Positions 1 to 10,040 of a stretch of DNA of 64,000 nucleotides are shown piece after piece. The position numbers and the translations under genes were made by a program. Source of the stretch: Nephrocerus scutellatus (lineage: Eukaryota; Arthropoda; Insecta; Diptera; Pipunculidae). Position 1 is the stretch's first letter; every line of letters begins with the position of its first letter. The DNA lies in assembly GCA_947095585.1 (NCBI GenBank), contig OX352763.1:104511908-104575907 (forward strand). The letters run 5' to 3'. The notes under the pieces are model-generated. The model made no database searches. It saw only the letters and a list, made by a program, of their open reading frames with translations, and was not told the DNA's origin.

Positions 1-1620
1 AGTGAAACCAAGCTCATGCGACGTGAAAACTCCCGTATCGCCAACGTAAATGGCGTATTCACAGTTCGGCAAAACTGGTATATCTGACGTGTATATATTG
101 TATAAAAGAGGTCCGAGTACAGATCGTTAAGGAACTCCTGCTGGTATATATTTCTCCGTAGAAAATTTGTTTTTAATGTACACACGAAAAAAGCGATCAC
201 TCAAAAAACTACCAACAATTTTAATTAGGTATGTGGGAAAATTATAATATATTAATTTGTGCAATAGCCCTTTATGCCGTACGGTGTCGAAGGCCTTTTC
301 ACAAGACAAGACCAGTGGACTCTTTGTTTTGTAAATTTGTTTTGACATGTTTACTAATTCTAAAAACCTGGTGAGCTGTAGAGTGAAACTGTCTAAAACC
401 AAATTGTTCCAGTGGGAGAAAATTTTTAGAATCTAGAACAGACAAAAGATGCTTTTTAAGAACCTTTTCAAACATTTTGCTTAAAATACAAAGCAAATGT
501 ATGGGCCTGTAACTGTTTGCGTTAGATGCCAGTTTACCAGGTCTTAAAATTAGAATAATTTTGGCTTTCTTTCATATGTCAGGAAAGTGATTCAGTTTCA
601 AAGCAAGCGTTACCCAAAGATGATATGAATTCGAATCCGCATGACGGCAAATTCTTTAAATGTATATTTTTAATATCATCAATACCTGCTGATTTTCTTG
701 TTTTTAGGTTTTTAATAAGAAATTTAATATCTTCAGGAATAACAGTTTCAATGTTTTGGGTAATATTTTCGTTGTTGAAGAAATTTTCGACATTATTACT
801 TATAATTAGATCGTGCGAACTATTTCCGAAAACGTTTGTACTAACATGGTTGGTAGAACAAGTGTCAGCTAACAATTTGGCCTTTTCTTCATTTTGGGTC
901 TATTAAAACCGGCAAATGTCCATGCTTTTTCTTTATAATTATGACAATGTTCCATAAAGGCTTGCTGTGTGTTTGTCTAAGTCTCTTAACTTTGTGTTCC
1001 ATGCGAGGTTTCTGAATTTTTGAATTTCACGTTTGGTGCGTTTGTTAAAATAGCTAAGAATGTCACGGGAAGATGGTTGCCTAAATATTTGCCAATTTTT
1101 TATGTGTAAATTCCTTATTTTAATAAGCCTTAAAATATAATTTAACACAGTTATTCCCTAGACTTTTCTTAGGAACGGTTAACTCGATTCTATTGACAAT
1201 TAAATTATTGAAGAACTGTGAGCTTCTTACGATTTTTGTAGTGTCAACTGCATCTTTAAGTTCTTTAACTTTGTCAATAAGTCTACGAGTTTTTTTTTCC
1301 AGTTTGCCCTTTTCAGATCAAAACCACAATAATTATTTACTTGAGGTTCGTTTAATAATTTGCACATTATTGGAAGATGATCGTAGCATAATGCGTTCAA
1401 AGTAACTGGTTCAGTGATTTTTAGCGGAATATTGGTTAAGAACAAATCTATTGTCGATGGGTTACAACGTACTGCTGCTGGAATATAGCTAAGATTTGGT
1501 AGATAAAGTATTGTAAAAGGAGTCATAAAGTAAGTCGAAAAATTCAACACTCTTATTATTTGATACCTCTTGCATTCCACGAGATTATCTTAATCGAATA
1601 ACTTAACATTATTGTACAAA
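1..1620 (-). pseudogene. Jockey-clade non-LTR retrotransposon ORF2 relic
   Basis: This is a decayed ORF2 that once encoded an apurinic-type endonuclease followed by a reverse transcriptase. Reading leftward, 1580-1227 holds the end of the endonuclease (CNPSTIDLFLTN, then CYDHLPIMC, the usual SDH-type end). Positions 875-579 hold a linker with the KTRKSAGIDDI motif typical of the pre-RT region. Positions 496-1 hold RT fingers and palm (LPLEQFGFR, CEKAFDTVRH, IPAGVP). The frame is broken several times. The PQGS motif has become a stop (codon at 129-127) and the catalytic box reads YVGD instead of Y/FADD (48-37). The element runs off the left edge, so its 3' end is not visible, and nothing upstream of about 1620 resembles the endonuclease start. 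Family assignment to Jockey is by motif pattern. Confidence 0.8.
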
Positions 1621-1890
1621 AACTTAAGTGCTAATTGAGCGATAACATTAAATTGATCAGTGAGTGAGTGAGCGTAGATAGCGTTTCATAAAAGAGAAGG
1701 TTGTTGTTATCGAGCGGCGATGTTGGGAGTGTTACTCACTCATTTACAATTAATGAAATGTTTTCCCGTTTAAATGAATTTTCGACAATCTGTCGATTGA
1801 TTGATTTCAACACCCCATGGTAGTTGCTTTCAAACAAAGTGGCAGTTTAAACCTCAGGTTACCAAACACCAAAATATTTATTAACAGAAG
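1621..1890. other. No gene seen
   Basis: AT-rich spacer between the Jockey relic and the outer Harbinger relic. I see no coding stretch, terminal repeat or RNA gene. It may contain the lost left end of the outer Harbinger, but no inverted repeat could be matched to the 7.3 kb side. Confidence 0.4.
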
Positions 1891-2003
1891 TGCAGAAATG
1901 CAGGAAAATAATTCATGGTTATGTTGGAAATTCGCAAACGAGTTTACCGAAAAATTAAATGAAATGCGCACAAATTGAAATATTCGAGCAAAAAAGAGTT
2001 TCT
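1891..2003. repeat. Dispersed repeat, also at 15304-15390
   Basis: The stretch beginning GTGCAGAAATGCAGGAAAAT recurs at 15.3 kb with high identity up to the shared AAAAAAGAGTTT. The copy here carries about 29 extra bases after AAATTCGC that the 15.3 kb copy lacks. The right boundary near 2003 coincides with the point where the outer Harbinger reading frame stops making sense, so this may be a separate insert or an element end. Confidence 0.55.
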
Positions 2004-2116
2004 GCAGTGGATTTTGTTGAATTTTTCTTCAGCATCTGTTGCTGGCCTCCGGTAAGGAACTATCATGAAAGAACCTAGACCATACCCGCTGTCGCCTATA
2101 TCGGATGTATATAATG

Positions 2117-2384
2117 GTTTGATTTGAATTTTAATTTAAAATATTTAAATATTTATATTACCAAATAACCATGTGTGGTTATCTTCTTTATATTATAGGC
2201 GTTTCAATTCAGTTCGTATATTACTTACAGTCCATATATACGAATCGTGGGTTGATCCAGAAAATCTAGCATAGTTTGATTTGAATTTTAATTTAAAATA
2301 TTTAAATATTTATATTACCAAATAACCATGTATGGTTATCTTCTTTATATTATTGGCGTTCCAATTCAGTTCGTATATTACTTA
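2117..2384 (-). repeat. 157-bp tandem duplication inside the outer transposase
   Basis: Unit 1 starts at 2117 and unit 2 at 2274; both begin GTTTGATTTGAATTTTAATT and run through an intron and the STHDSYIW exon. Unit 2 is interrupted after 2384 by the inner Harbinger and resumes at 6691. Unit 1 is therefore an uninterrupted copy of the insertion site (TTA at 2225-2227). Unit 1 also keeps nine bases, coding FSG within NAR-FSG-STHDS, that are missing from the 6.7 kb copy. Confidence 0.85.
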
Positions 2385-2890
2385 CGGCCATATTATTCAC
2401 TCGGTTTAAATTTGGTTTATTTTAAACCATGGTTTAAATAATTTTAAACCAAATTTTTTCTGAAATTTCATATTATTCACTTGGTTTAAAAATTTAAACC
2501 AACATTTTTTAACCAATTGGCCGATAAACCATGATAAACCACGCCGATTTTAAACCACACTCCGACGGCCGGTTTATTGACATTTTCGTTGGTTTAATTC
2601 ATGTTTTCATATTATTCACTCATTTTTCAATCCAAGCAGTTGTGTTGTGAAAAACAGTTTTTTCAAATTAAATTTTTTTTTTTGAATGTATATTCATCAT
2701 TTTAGTGCCGTTTTGCTGTGCATTGACAGAATAGAAAAAAAATCTGTGAATTTTGTCAAATTAAATTTATTTAATTGAAGGTAAGTTCATCGTTTTATTT
2801 TGCCATTTTAGTGCACTTTTGCTGTGCATGGACACAATGAAAAGAAAAAATATATCACTCTTTACTTTATAATTTTTATATAATTCAGAA

Positions 2891-3541
2891 ATGGATGTAT
2901 TAGATGGAATTGACGACATTTTGATGTCCTCCACGTCGTCATCAGAGGGAGAAGGAGGTGTACGACAAGTGCGACATGCGGTGCGACGTCCTTACCGCAC
3001 CCACAAGCGCTCCAAGGTCGACAACTACGACGACGTTGACTTCCGAAAATACTTTCGGCTCAACAAGGACGCTTTTTGGCGACTGCACGCCATGGTTCGT
3101 AACAGCATCGATGGCGATCCGCGTCGGTATGTAATTCCATCATATTTTTTAATATTTTCGGTATTCCTATTGTTTATTTTCTTTTTCTATTTCTTCAGTT
3201 CACGTGAGTTGACCGCAGAACACAAATGTCTAGCTGTACTCCGTATGCTGGCCTGCGGCAACTTTGAGCAAACGGCAGCCGATTATATTGGCATTTCCCA
3301 GCCAACAATGGCCAATATTCTGCCCCCGGTAGGGATATATATGTTTTTTTTTTAGATTTTTATTCATTTCGCTCATTGTTTCATCTTGATTATTATTTCT
3401 ACAGGTGTGCAACGCGATCTTGCAAAACTTTCATTCTATCGTTAGAATGCCGCGAAACGAAGATGAGCGTTTGGGAAAAGCAGCAGCATTTGCGGCGTTA
3501 GCTGATTTTCCCCGGTGCATCACATATATTTTTCATTTTTG
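2891..3541 (+). pseudogene. Inner Harbinger transposase, N-terminal half only
   Basis: Three exons fit: 2891-3126, 3199-3328 and from 3405, with GT/AG introns (GTATGT...TTCTTCAG and GTAGGG...TCTACAG). The product starts MDVLDGIDDILMSS, has a basic stretch (RRPYRTHKRSK), then YDDVDFRKYFRLNKDAFWRL, RELTAEHKCLAVLRMLACG and the helix-turn-helix segment ADYIGISQPTMANIL, and exon 3 reads CNAILQNFHSIVRMP to ALADFPRC. In intact relatives the next residues would be the GxIDGTHI catalytic block. Here the sequence turns into ITYIFHF and a stop at about 3541. All DDE residues are missing. What remains could at most bind DNA or its partner. Confidence 0.78.
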
Positions 3542-5070
3542 AGAACGGTAAAGGGTCCCGGACGTTCTGATGACCAGGCAGTGTACCCCCTTAAAAGGGG
3601 ATTCGTAGACCTGCAGCACGTCCAAGGCCTTTAAGAAGGGTCCTGGGTGTGTGATGACTCTGGCAATGTATTCCCAAAGGGGAGTACATCAAGTAATGTA
3701 TTCCCCCGTGGAAGGTCCACACACCAGGCAGCTACTTTTTTCATCCTACAGGGGCCTTTTGTGGTGCCCCCGTGCTAACCTGATTTCGACAAACGAAAGT
3801 TTTGTACCAGATGGTTGTGGGTTTTGGTTCCACAACCATGGTAGCCATTTGAGAATAGCATGATAGGAGGATAGATATATAGATATAGATATAGGTTTTT
3901 GATTTAGTTTTAGATATAGTTTGAGGTTAAGATTGATATTAAGATATAGATTCAGGTATAGAATGAGGTATAGATTTAGATATAGATTTAGATTTAGAGT
4001 TATGTTTAGATTAAGATTTAGATTGAGATATAGATTTAGGTTTAGAGTAGGTTTAGGTAGAGATTTGGATTTAGATTTCAGATTTTTTTGTGGATGGATA
4101 GATAGATGGATAGGGAGATGAATGGTAGTAAAATGTACAAAATTATTATTGATTGATTTCGGGATCATCACCCTCGACATTATAATTGTCTTCGGGATCA
4201 ACCTCGACATACGAAAGTTCCTCACCTAAGGTCGTATAAAGGGTAAATTTGTTTTTCGAGAGTAAATTTGTTTCTCAAGTAGGTTTTTATGAGTCGTATT
4301 TGTTGTCACTTTTTTACTGTCAGTTTTGTTGTATGATTGTCATTATAGATAAAAATTTTATTTGCAGTATGTGTGAAAAAATAATAAGTAATGTTATTAA
4401 TTAATGAACAATAAATAATATATAGGTATAATTGAGGCAGACAGATAGGCCGTTTTTTTATGAATCAACCGTTCTAAGACAGAAGATTTTCCTAGTCCCG
4501 TAAAGGGTGTTTTAAAAAACAACTAAGTTGCTTTTTTGGTGGCTCGGAACTTTTTCGACCTCCACCACGAGGTCTCATCAGCGAGCTTTACTCGGCCTGA
4601 GTTGAGAAGGGTCAGTTTTGGTATTAACCAAGAAGCAGGGTGATAAATTATATATGGGTCAGTAGGGATTTTTTTATAGTTATAGTATAAGTAAAGTAAT
4701 TCATACCTTGTGTATTTTTTTCAGTTTGCTGTTTTTTGTCATCATGTGTGTATTACTGTACTCATGTGCGTCCCTTGTTCTCGTGGTTTTTGTTAAGGTC
4801 CATCGTGATCCATCTCTTCTATCAAGTTGACACTCACACACTTGGTTCTCACTCACTTATTAGGACGAAAACTCTCATTGTATAAGATAAAAACACACCA
4901 TTTAACTTGATGTTTTTAACAAAATGTTTTAAATTGAAAAGGTACTAAACAAAACAAAACAAAAAGTTTACAGCATGAACTTTTCAAGACGAAAAATCAC
5001 GTTTTTTTCGAAATGTTTAAATTGAGAGTAGTGACTAAATGAAAGATTTAGAGCACGAACTCGCGCGGAA
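3542..5070. other. Non-transposase filler inside the inner Harbinger
   Basis: This block occupies the place of the transposase catalytic exons. It has a GC-richer start (3550-3780, with repeated TGTATTCCC and CACCAGGCAG-like words), the hexamer repeat at 3870-4110, and an AT-rich remainder with no recognisable protein. I could not find target duplications or terminal repeats delimiting it, so whether it is an insertion or a captured host segment is open. Confidence 0.5.
3870..4110. repeat. Degenerate hexanucleotide repeat (AGATTT/AGATAT/AGGTTT)
   Basis: About 240 bases of diverged hexamers such as ATAGATTTAG and AGATATAG. Because the unit is six bases, it opens artificial long reading frames on both strands (alternating Leu-Asn / Arg-Phe dipeptides), which are not genes. 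Confidence 0.85.
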
Positions 5071-5082
5071 ACGACAGCCGTT

Positions 5083-6198
5083 TTATACGGTAGTTTGGCA
5101 CTGAATAATATCTGTCGAGATATCATAGGGATAGGATAGGGAGTAATCCACTGGATTTTCGGTCGATCGCAGTGAACTAACAAGGTTCGCAATATCTCCG
5201 ATTGATGCCTGTAAGAAACAAAAAGTAAAAAACCAGTTGACAACAAAATTGATTATTTGTATAAATACTGAGTTCGCCAACTCTTCCCGTTTGATCGCCA
5301 ATTCCTCCTTTTTTATGTCTGCGCAGAGGGAGTGCCATTCGTTACGGCGACGATTCTCGTCAGCCACTAACTTAGATTTCGCTTCGTAGTAGTTGTCACG
5401 AGGCACTTCAGACGAATTCGAGCTGCCGGACTGCTGCGAGACTTGCCTATTCATTTTTCGTTTCCGCTGTTTTTGGGTGGCAAAGTATTGCTTTGATGGT
5501 CTGTCTACTGTTCGACTGACAGTCGTTTGCATTGCAATTTCAACCTGCGAATTCGATGCCACTGGCGTACTTGATGGAATCGCACTCCAAGGCGATGATG
5601 TTGCCATTTGTTCTTTATCCACGTTTGGCGACCGTGCTGTCTCCTCCGTCGAAACCGGGGCATCGCTGTCAGTTTGTCCAAGCTTTAAAACCGGGGCATC
5701 GCTGTCAGTTTGTCCAAGCTTTAAAACCGGGGCATCGCTCTCAGTTTGCCCAAGCTTTAAAACTGGAGCATCGCTGTCTGTTGGCCGAAGCCCAGCCAGC
5801 TTCACCTGAAGCGATGCCGCAAATTCTTTCACGGCCTCCGAAAGATCAAATGACACTTTCGGAGGCTTTGCCGGAGGCAGCAGCCCCCCTCCAGTGGCCA
5901 TTGTGCAAGCCATTGTGTGCTGTGCTAACTTTTTTAAATCTTTTTTGATGTTGTTTGTCCGCTTTTTTAAGGCACTTGCGTCTCGTTGCTGGACCCCGGG
6001 CGAAGCATTGAATACTTGGGCGATATCGTTCCAGCCCGCCAAACGATCATGGATGGTTGTTTTATTGGTTACCATGCTGCAGATATCACTCGACAACACC
6101 AAACGACACAACAAATCGGTTTCTATTTGTGAGAACCGCTTGGAGCGTAAATGTTTTGCTGGTTTCATCAATTTATTAAGAAAATTGCCGTCCTCCAT
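5083..6198 (-). CDS. Harbinger partner protein with Myb/SANT-like domain
   Basis: This is the second gene of the inner Harbinger. In PIF/Harbinger elements a Myb/SANT protein helps bring the transposase to the nucleus and binds element ends. I start at ATG 6198 (MEDGNFLNKLMKPAKHL), because upstream there is a splice-acceptor-like CTAAATCAG. The N-terminal ~100 residues (SKRFSQIETDLLCRLVL, GWNDIAQVFNAS, ALKKRTNNIKKDLKK) fit the NAIF1-like Myb/SANT-like fold. The middle holds four 12-residue repeats (TDSDAPVLKLGQ). The C-terminal part is basic and charged (KQRKRKMNRQ, then DIKKEELAIKREEL). A 60-bp intron (5268-5209, GTATTT...CTTACAG) would give 351 residues; because 60 is a multiple of three, the unspliced frame is open too. 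No lesion was found, unlike in the neighbouring transposase. Confidence 0.75.
   Translation of the reverse strand: MEDGNFLNKLMKPAKHLRSKRFSQIETDLLCRLVLSSDICSMVTNKTTIHDRLAGWNDIAQVFNASPGVQQRDASALKKRTNNIKKDLKKLAQHTMACTMATGGGLLPPAKPPKVSFDLSEAVKEFAASLQVKLAGLRPTDSDAPVLKLGQTESDAPVLKLGQTDSDAPVLKLGQTDSDAPVSTEETARSPNVDKEQMATSSPWSAIPSSTPVASNSQVEIAMQTTVSRTVDRPSKQYFATQKQRKRKMNRQVSQQSGSSNSSEVPRDNYYEAKSKLVADENRRRNEWHSLCADIKKEELAIKREELANSVFIQIINFVVNWFFTFCFLQASIGDIANLVSSLRSTENPVDYSLSYPYDISTDIIQCQTTV
5655..5798 (-). repeat. Four 36-bp in-frame repeats in the partner gene
   Basis: The unit codes for TDSDAPVLKLGQ; copies differ by a few bases (TES for TDS in one). The inner copies are almost identical at DNA level, which points to recent unit turnover. 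Confidence 0.9.
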
Positions 6199-7342
6199 AT
6201 CTCTTTCTGATTTAGAGAAAATAAATACAAATTTATTAAATAAAAATGCACAAAACAAAACTTTCTACCTTAACTTCCACAAATGATGAAATAATAATTT
6301 TTTTTAATATTTCTATTGCTGCAATTGCGTTTACCTCGACAATTTTCTGTTTATTTCACTATAAAACGAAAGTATTTTCGAAAAAAGAATTTCCACAGTT
6401 TTTCGTTTTAGATTACTAAGGAAAAAACCTAACGTGAAATTTCAAATGGCTGTCAAATAGTTGTCAAATCGAGCAAATCTGACATTTCATGGCCGTCTAA
6501 CTGGTTAAGAAAATAAACCAATGGCGAAATAAACCAAAATAAACCAAACAGATTTAAACCAGAAAAGTAGTGAATAATATGGACATGGTTTAAAATTTTC
6601 TGGTTTAAAATCGGTTGGTTTATTTTGGTTTATTTTTTTGGTTTAAAAGTGTTTAAACCACGTTTTTTAACCGAGTGAATAATATGGCCGTTACAGTCCA
6701 TATATACGAATCGTGGGTTGATCTAGCATTGATTGCTAATATCCTCTTATTTATGTCACATATCTGTAGATAAAAATAAGCACATTAGTTAGTTACATAT
6801 AGCTATATATATTAAAATTTAAAAATTTTTAATATCGCTTGAGTATTGACTGAATGGAAATTCTTCCAATTAATATAGGCATATTCATACCTTTTGTTTA
6901 TGTTGGCGATATGTGTACAATCAATCAAGCCCACTATGCCGGGTACACCATACCAGCTTCGGCTAAAGTTGCGGGAAAACCAATATTTGCCGTGCTAATT
7001 TTAATGCGATCACCTCGCTTATTCTTCGAATGCTTGCCGAAACCTTACTTTGGCTCATAATGGCAAAAGCATCCAAGCCCACACGTCGCTGGTGACTTCC
7101 GCTGGCATAAAAATTTAAGGCAGCCAATACTTCCATATGCACTGGAACCCTTAAAATATTATCCGTCTCATCGATAAAGGGCTTAATATCGTCTATTAGC
7201 TGGAATACCAATTCTTTTGGCAGACGATAATTGTTAACAAAACTGTAAAAGAAGATATCTATATATATAAAAGTAAAACTTTGTATGTATCCGATCGCGT
7301 TCAGACTTTGCATATGGGTTTTATACCATAATGAGCACTTAA

Positions 7343-9681
7343 CCCTCCCAGTCTTATTTAAGTATTAACCATAAAAAAAAATTTTGTTGTTGTTGATAAT
7401 TCATTTTTAGCCCTCAAATAAGGTACTTCCAAAAAAAATTGAGTCAAGTCATAATTTTGAGGCGTTTTTGAGAATGTTCGCCCCATCGAACATTGTGACT
7501 ACGTGGTAAAGAATTTTAAATAAAAAAACGAACTGATTTGACAGAACATTTATATTTTATTAGCCAACAAATAATAAATAAACGAAAAAAAACCTTCGTG
7601 GTTAATAAATAAAGAGTGTAACAATAAAGACTTAAATATTAGAGTGGTATGATTTAAAACAATTCCTTTCTTTTGGTACAAAACACAAATGTATGTTGCA
7701 TTTTGTACAAAAAACCACAATTTGGCATTTTGCATCTAGTTCCGCCACCTGTGGTATCGAAATCTATCATGTGTCCCACGTTGTCCCTAGAAACCTCTAC
7801 CAGCGGCCGTTTTTCACCATTCCTACGCGATTTTTTAAGGTCAGGCATCGGGAGAGCTGGCCGGCCTCTTTTAGGAATTTCAACAGGCTTATTTAGAAGG
7901 ATCAATTGCTCTGCCAAAGCGATCCTGAAATTCATAAGATCCATGATATTTTTAGATTCTACTCCTACTCTGGCGCAATCTTTGCGGTATTCCATCCAAC
8001 TGTTGCACACTGCTAAATCAACGGCGTGGAATATCATTCGTAGCGTCCACTTTTTTGACTGGATGTGGATCCTGTAAAGGCTTATGTGGTGATCAATGTT
8101 GTCTACTCCTCCCATGGTTTCATTATAAATCTTAATTGATTCTGGGCGCTCAATTTCAACATACTTTTTGGTTTGCTTATCACAGCGCTCAACAGTATCC
8201 TTAGAACCAATTCCTACAAAATTTAATGCAACATGTACCTCCTTGTTGTCATTCCATTTCGTAATCACAATATTTTCTTTCAGACTTGTCACCTCCTCAG
8301 AGTATCCTCTATTTTTTTTTCTGAAAATGTTGCTGGCTGTGAATGGAGGATTCTTAAATCGATTTAGCCGAGCTGTCCCCACGGCGTGGATGTTTTTTTG
8401 TGCCAAGGTTTCAAGCAGAATATAGGACGTAAAAAATTTGTCGAATGTTAAGAAATATCCTTCATTTGGTATAGAAATATTTTCAATTAAATGCAAAACA
8501 ACAGCAGACCCCAATCCATACAATCCCAATCCGTCGTTGTCCAATTCAGTTGTGGATCCTTGATATATAATAAAATCATATATCATGCCACTTTTACCGC
8601 AACACATGAAAATCTTAATGCCCCAAGGTTTGGCTTTCCCTTCATATACTGCTTGATACGAAGTTTACCTTTAAAAGGCACTATTTGCTCATCCACACAA
8701 TAGGCCTTATCAGGAGGGAGCTCTTTGCATCTTTTTTGTATGCTATTAAATAATGGTCGAACTTTCACAAGGATATCTTTGTTCTCTGGAGGAATGTTCA
8801 TGGTATCGACGAAATGTACATTTGTTCGAAGAGAATAGAATCGGTTTGTTGTCATGCTGTTTTTGATAATTTCAACTTTAAAATTTTTATCCCAGTATAA
8901 TCTAATTCGGGGATATTTAAGTGTTCCCATTAAAATATGAATGCCGATAAGCTTCTCAATTTCGGAACCATCTACAGATTTAAATTTTGTTGATGTGTCA
9001 CTCGAGGAAGATGTGCGAGGTTGTCGATTATTCTTCACTGCGCAAGGAATAAGCCCCATAGCTTTTCTTTCAGCATATAAATTTGTAAAAAATGCTGTCT
9101 CATTGAGAATTTCCAAGACTTCTTTATTATTCAAATTATTCCGACGACGACCTGGACATTAAAAAAAAACCAAAAGACCGAAATAAAAATAATATTTCAA
9201 ATTTTCAGTTTTTTATACTAAAACGGTTACAAAGTTGTTGGAAAATAAGCAAAAATGTTCGCTGTGACGAACAATGCATTTTCAGAATATTTACCACATA
9301 TTCACAATGTTCGTCCAGGCGAACAACAACATTCATCCACCATTTAAGTACAAAATTTACATTTTTCTAAACTTAAATTTAAATTTATTTGAAAGATTTA
9401 TGTTTTTTCTTAATAAAAATGTAGTATTTCATTAAAAAAATTTATTAGAAAACACTTTTAACATCAAAATTCGATGAGCTTACCGGGCATTGCGCGCAAA
9501 ACCTAGGAGTCAATTTACAGAAATGCCAAAAAATATACCGAATTCCACTCATTCAGAAAAGAGCGAGATGAAAAAACATCAACAAAGGCTCTAGAAAAGA
9601 GAAATTCGATTTATATATACATCTTTCACCTTTGAACTCAAAAAGTGTGTTCGTCCCAGTGAACAAAAGAATTCAAGAGGG
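7343..9681. mobile_element. piggyBac-type transposon with TTAA target site
   Basis: The element begins CCCTCCCAG at 7343 and ends CAAGAGGG at 9681. Both ends share the terminal CCCTC and sit directly in TTAA (7339-7342 and 9682-9685), the hallmark of piggyBac. It holds one transposase gene on the minus strand. Four quasi-palindromes of the form GTTCG-N6-CGAAC lie in the non-coding margins (7476, 9256, 9310 and 9648). The right flank reads directly into a BEL/Pao protease frame, so the host sequence was probably that retroelement. Confidence 0.9.
7657..9134 (-). pseudogene. piggyBac transposase with a central frameshift
   Basis: A PGBD-type DDD transposase in two overlapping frames: 9134-8583 and 8607-7657. 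Catalytic regions are visible and intact: CVDEQIVPFKGK (first Asp), YFLTFDKFFTSYILLETL (second Asp) and ETMGGVDNIDHH (third). The C-terminal end has a cysteine cluster (RCKMPNCGFLYKMQHTFVFC), as in the family's zinc-binding tail, although it is short. One missing base in the KPN-PWG codons near 8630 separates the frames: the first reads KGKPNLGALRF, the second resumes GIKIFMCCGKSGM. Upstream of the first Met, an ATG near 9160 (MSRSSSE, then stop) hints at a second slip near the start. Total length of about 500 residues is within the family range. It should not make active enzyme as it stands. Confidence 0.88.
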
Positions 9682-9685
9682 TTAA

Positions 9686-10040
9686 TGAAAATTCTGGTGC
9701 TCTCTCGAAGTTTCCCTTTATGATACAAGAAACCCTTTTCGTCTTTTGCGCCGTAGTTTGAGTGCCTAACCATTGAACAGTTAGATGTTGTGTTTGGCCT
9801 TTAAGACCGAGGGCATCGGCAATGTCTTCTCCATGCAAAGCAGTGATGATTGCCCTTGATGGTTTCCCATTTATCATTGGCATTCATTTGTTTGAATTTA
9901 GTGCATTCATTAACTTTATGCTTCTAATTACACATGATGCACACTATCTGGGTTTCTCATCACTTAGCTGTTTTGGAATCTCGTGGCAATGTAGAATTCT
10001 TCGTAGTACTGTTTTATGACTGTTGGTTTTTGAAAGGACG
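9686..10040 (-). pseudogene. BEL/Pao gag-pol relic (protease region)
   Basis: Read leftward, HKTVLRRILHCHEIPKQ and MNALNSNK precede MPMINGKPSRAIITALHGEDIADALGLKGQTQHLTVQWLGTQ and VSCIIKGNFERAPEF. This matches the BEL/Pao retropepsin region, in which a DSG-type active site is followed by xLGLxGxxxxLxxQWxG. The active-site DSG is not recognisable here. The frame ends at the piggyBac insertion (FSL, then TTAA). The continuation on the other side of the piggyBac (below 7338) is not obviously BEL, so the relic was already truncated or was rearranged later. Confidence 0.6.

Larger units (their letters stand above)
2385..6690. mobile_element. Inner PIF/Harbinger element, complete ends, TTA target duplication
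   Basis: The element starts CGGCCATATTATTCACTCGG and ends with the reverse complement, CCGAGTGAATAATATGGCCG. It is flanked by TTA at 2382-2384 and 6691-6693, the 3-bp T(A/T)A duplication expected for PIF/Harbinger. The subterminal zones on both sides are packed with GGTTTAAA / TTTAAACC motifs (about 2400-2600 and 6500-6670), probably the binding zone for the partner protein. It contains a truncated transposase on + and a Myb/SANT-type partner on -, the two-gene plan of this superfamily. The catalytic half of the transposase is absent and replaced by about 1.5 kb of unrelated sequence, so this copy should be non-autonomous. Confidence 0.9.
2003..7313 (-). pseudogene. Outer PIF/Harbinger transposase relic, split by a nested Harbinger
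   Basis: A HARBI1-like DDE transposase, read right to left. Positions 7313-6968 give the helical N-terminal part (RLPKELVFQLIDDI, then VLAALNFYASGSHQRRVG and a helix-turn-helix-like SQSKVSASIRRIS). Positions 6960-6850 give the first catalytic region (GIVGLIDCTHIANI). An intron with acceptor TTTATCTACAG near 6765 leads to ICDINKRILAINAR and STHDSYIW (second Asp). The frame is then cut at 6690 by the inner element. It resumes at 2384 and after another intron ends with DIGDSGYGLGSF and VPYRRPATDAEEKF (about 2100-2010), the third acidic region. There is a frame slip near 6960 and the C-terminus is lost. The tandem exon duplication and the nested insertion are described separately. No function remains. 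Confidence 0.82.

Noticed and set aside
3746..4225. 159-codon Leu/Asn-rich frame
   Set aside because: Read-through of a hexanucleotide repeat; the opposite strand is equally open.
5393..5948. 138-codon plus-strand frames
   Set aside because: Shadows of the minus-strand partner gene and its 36-bp repeats.
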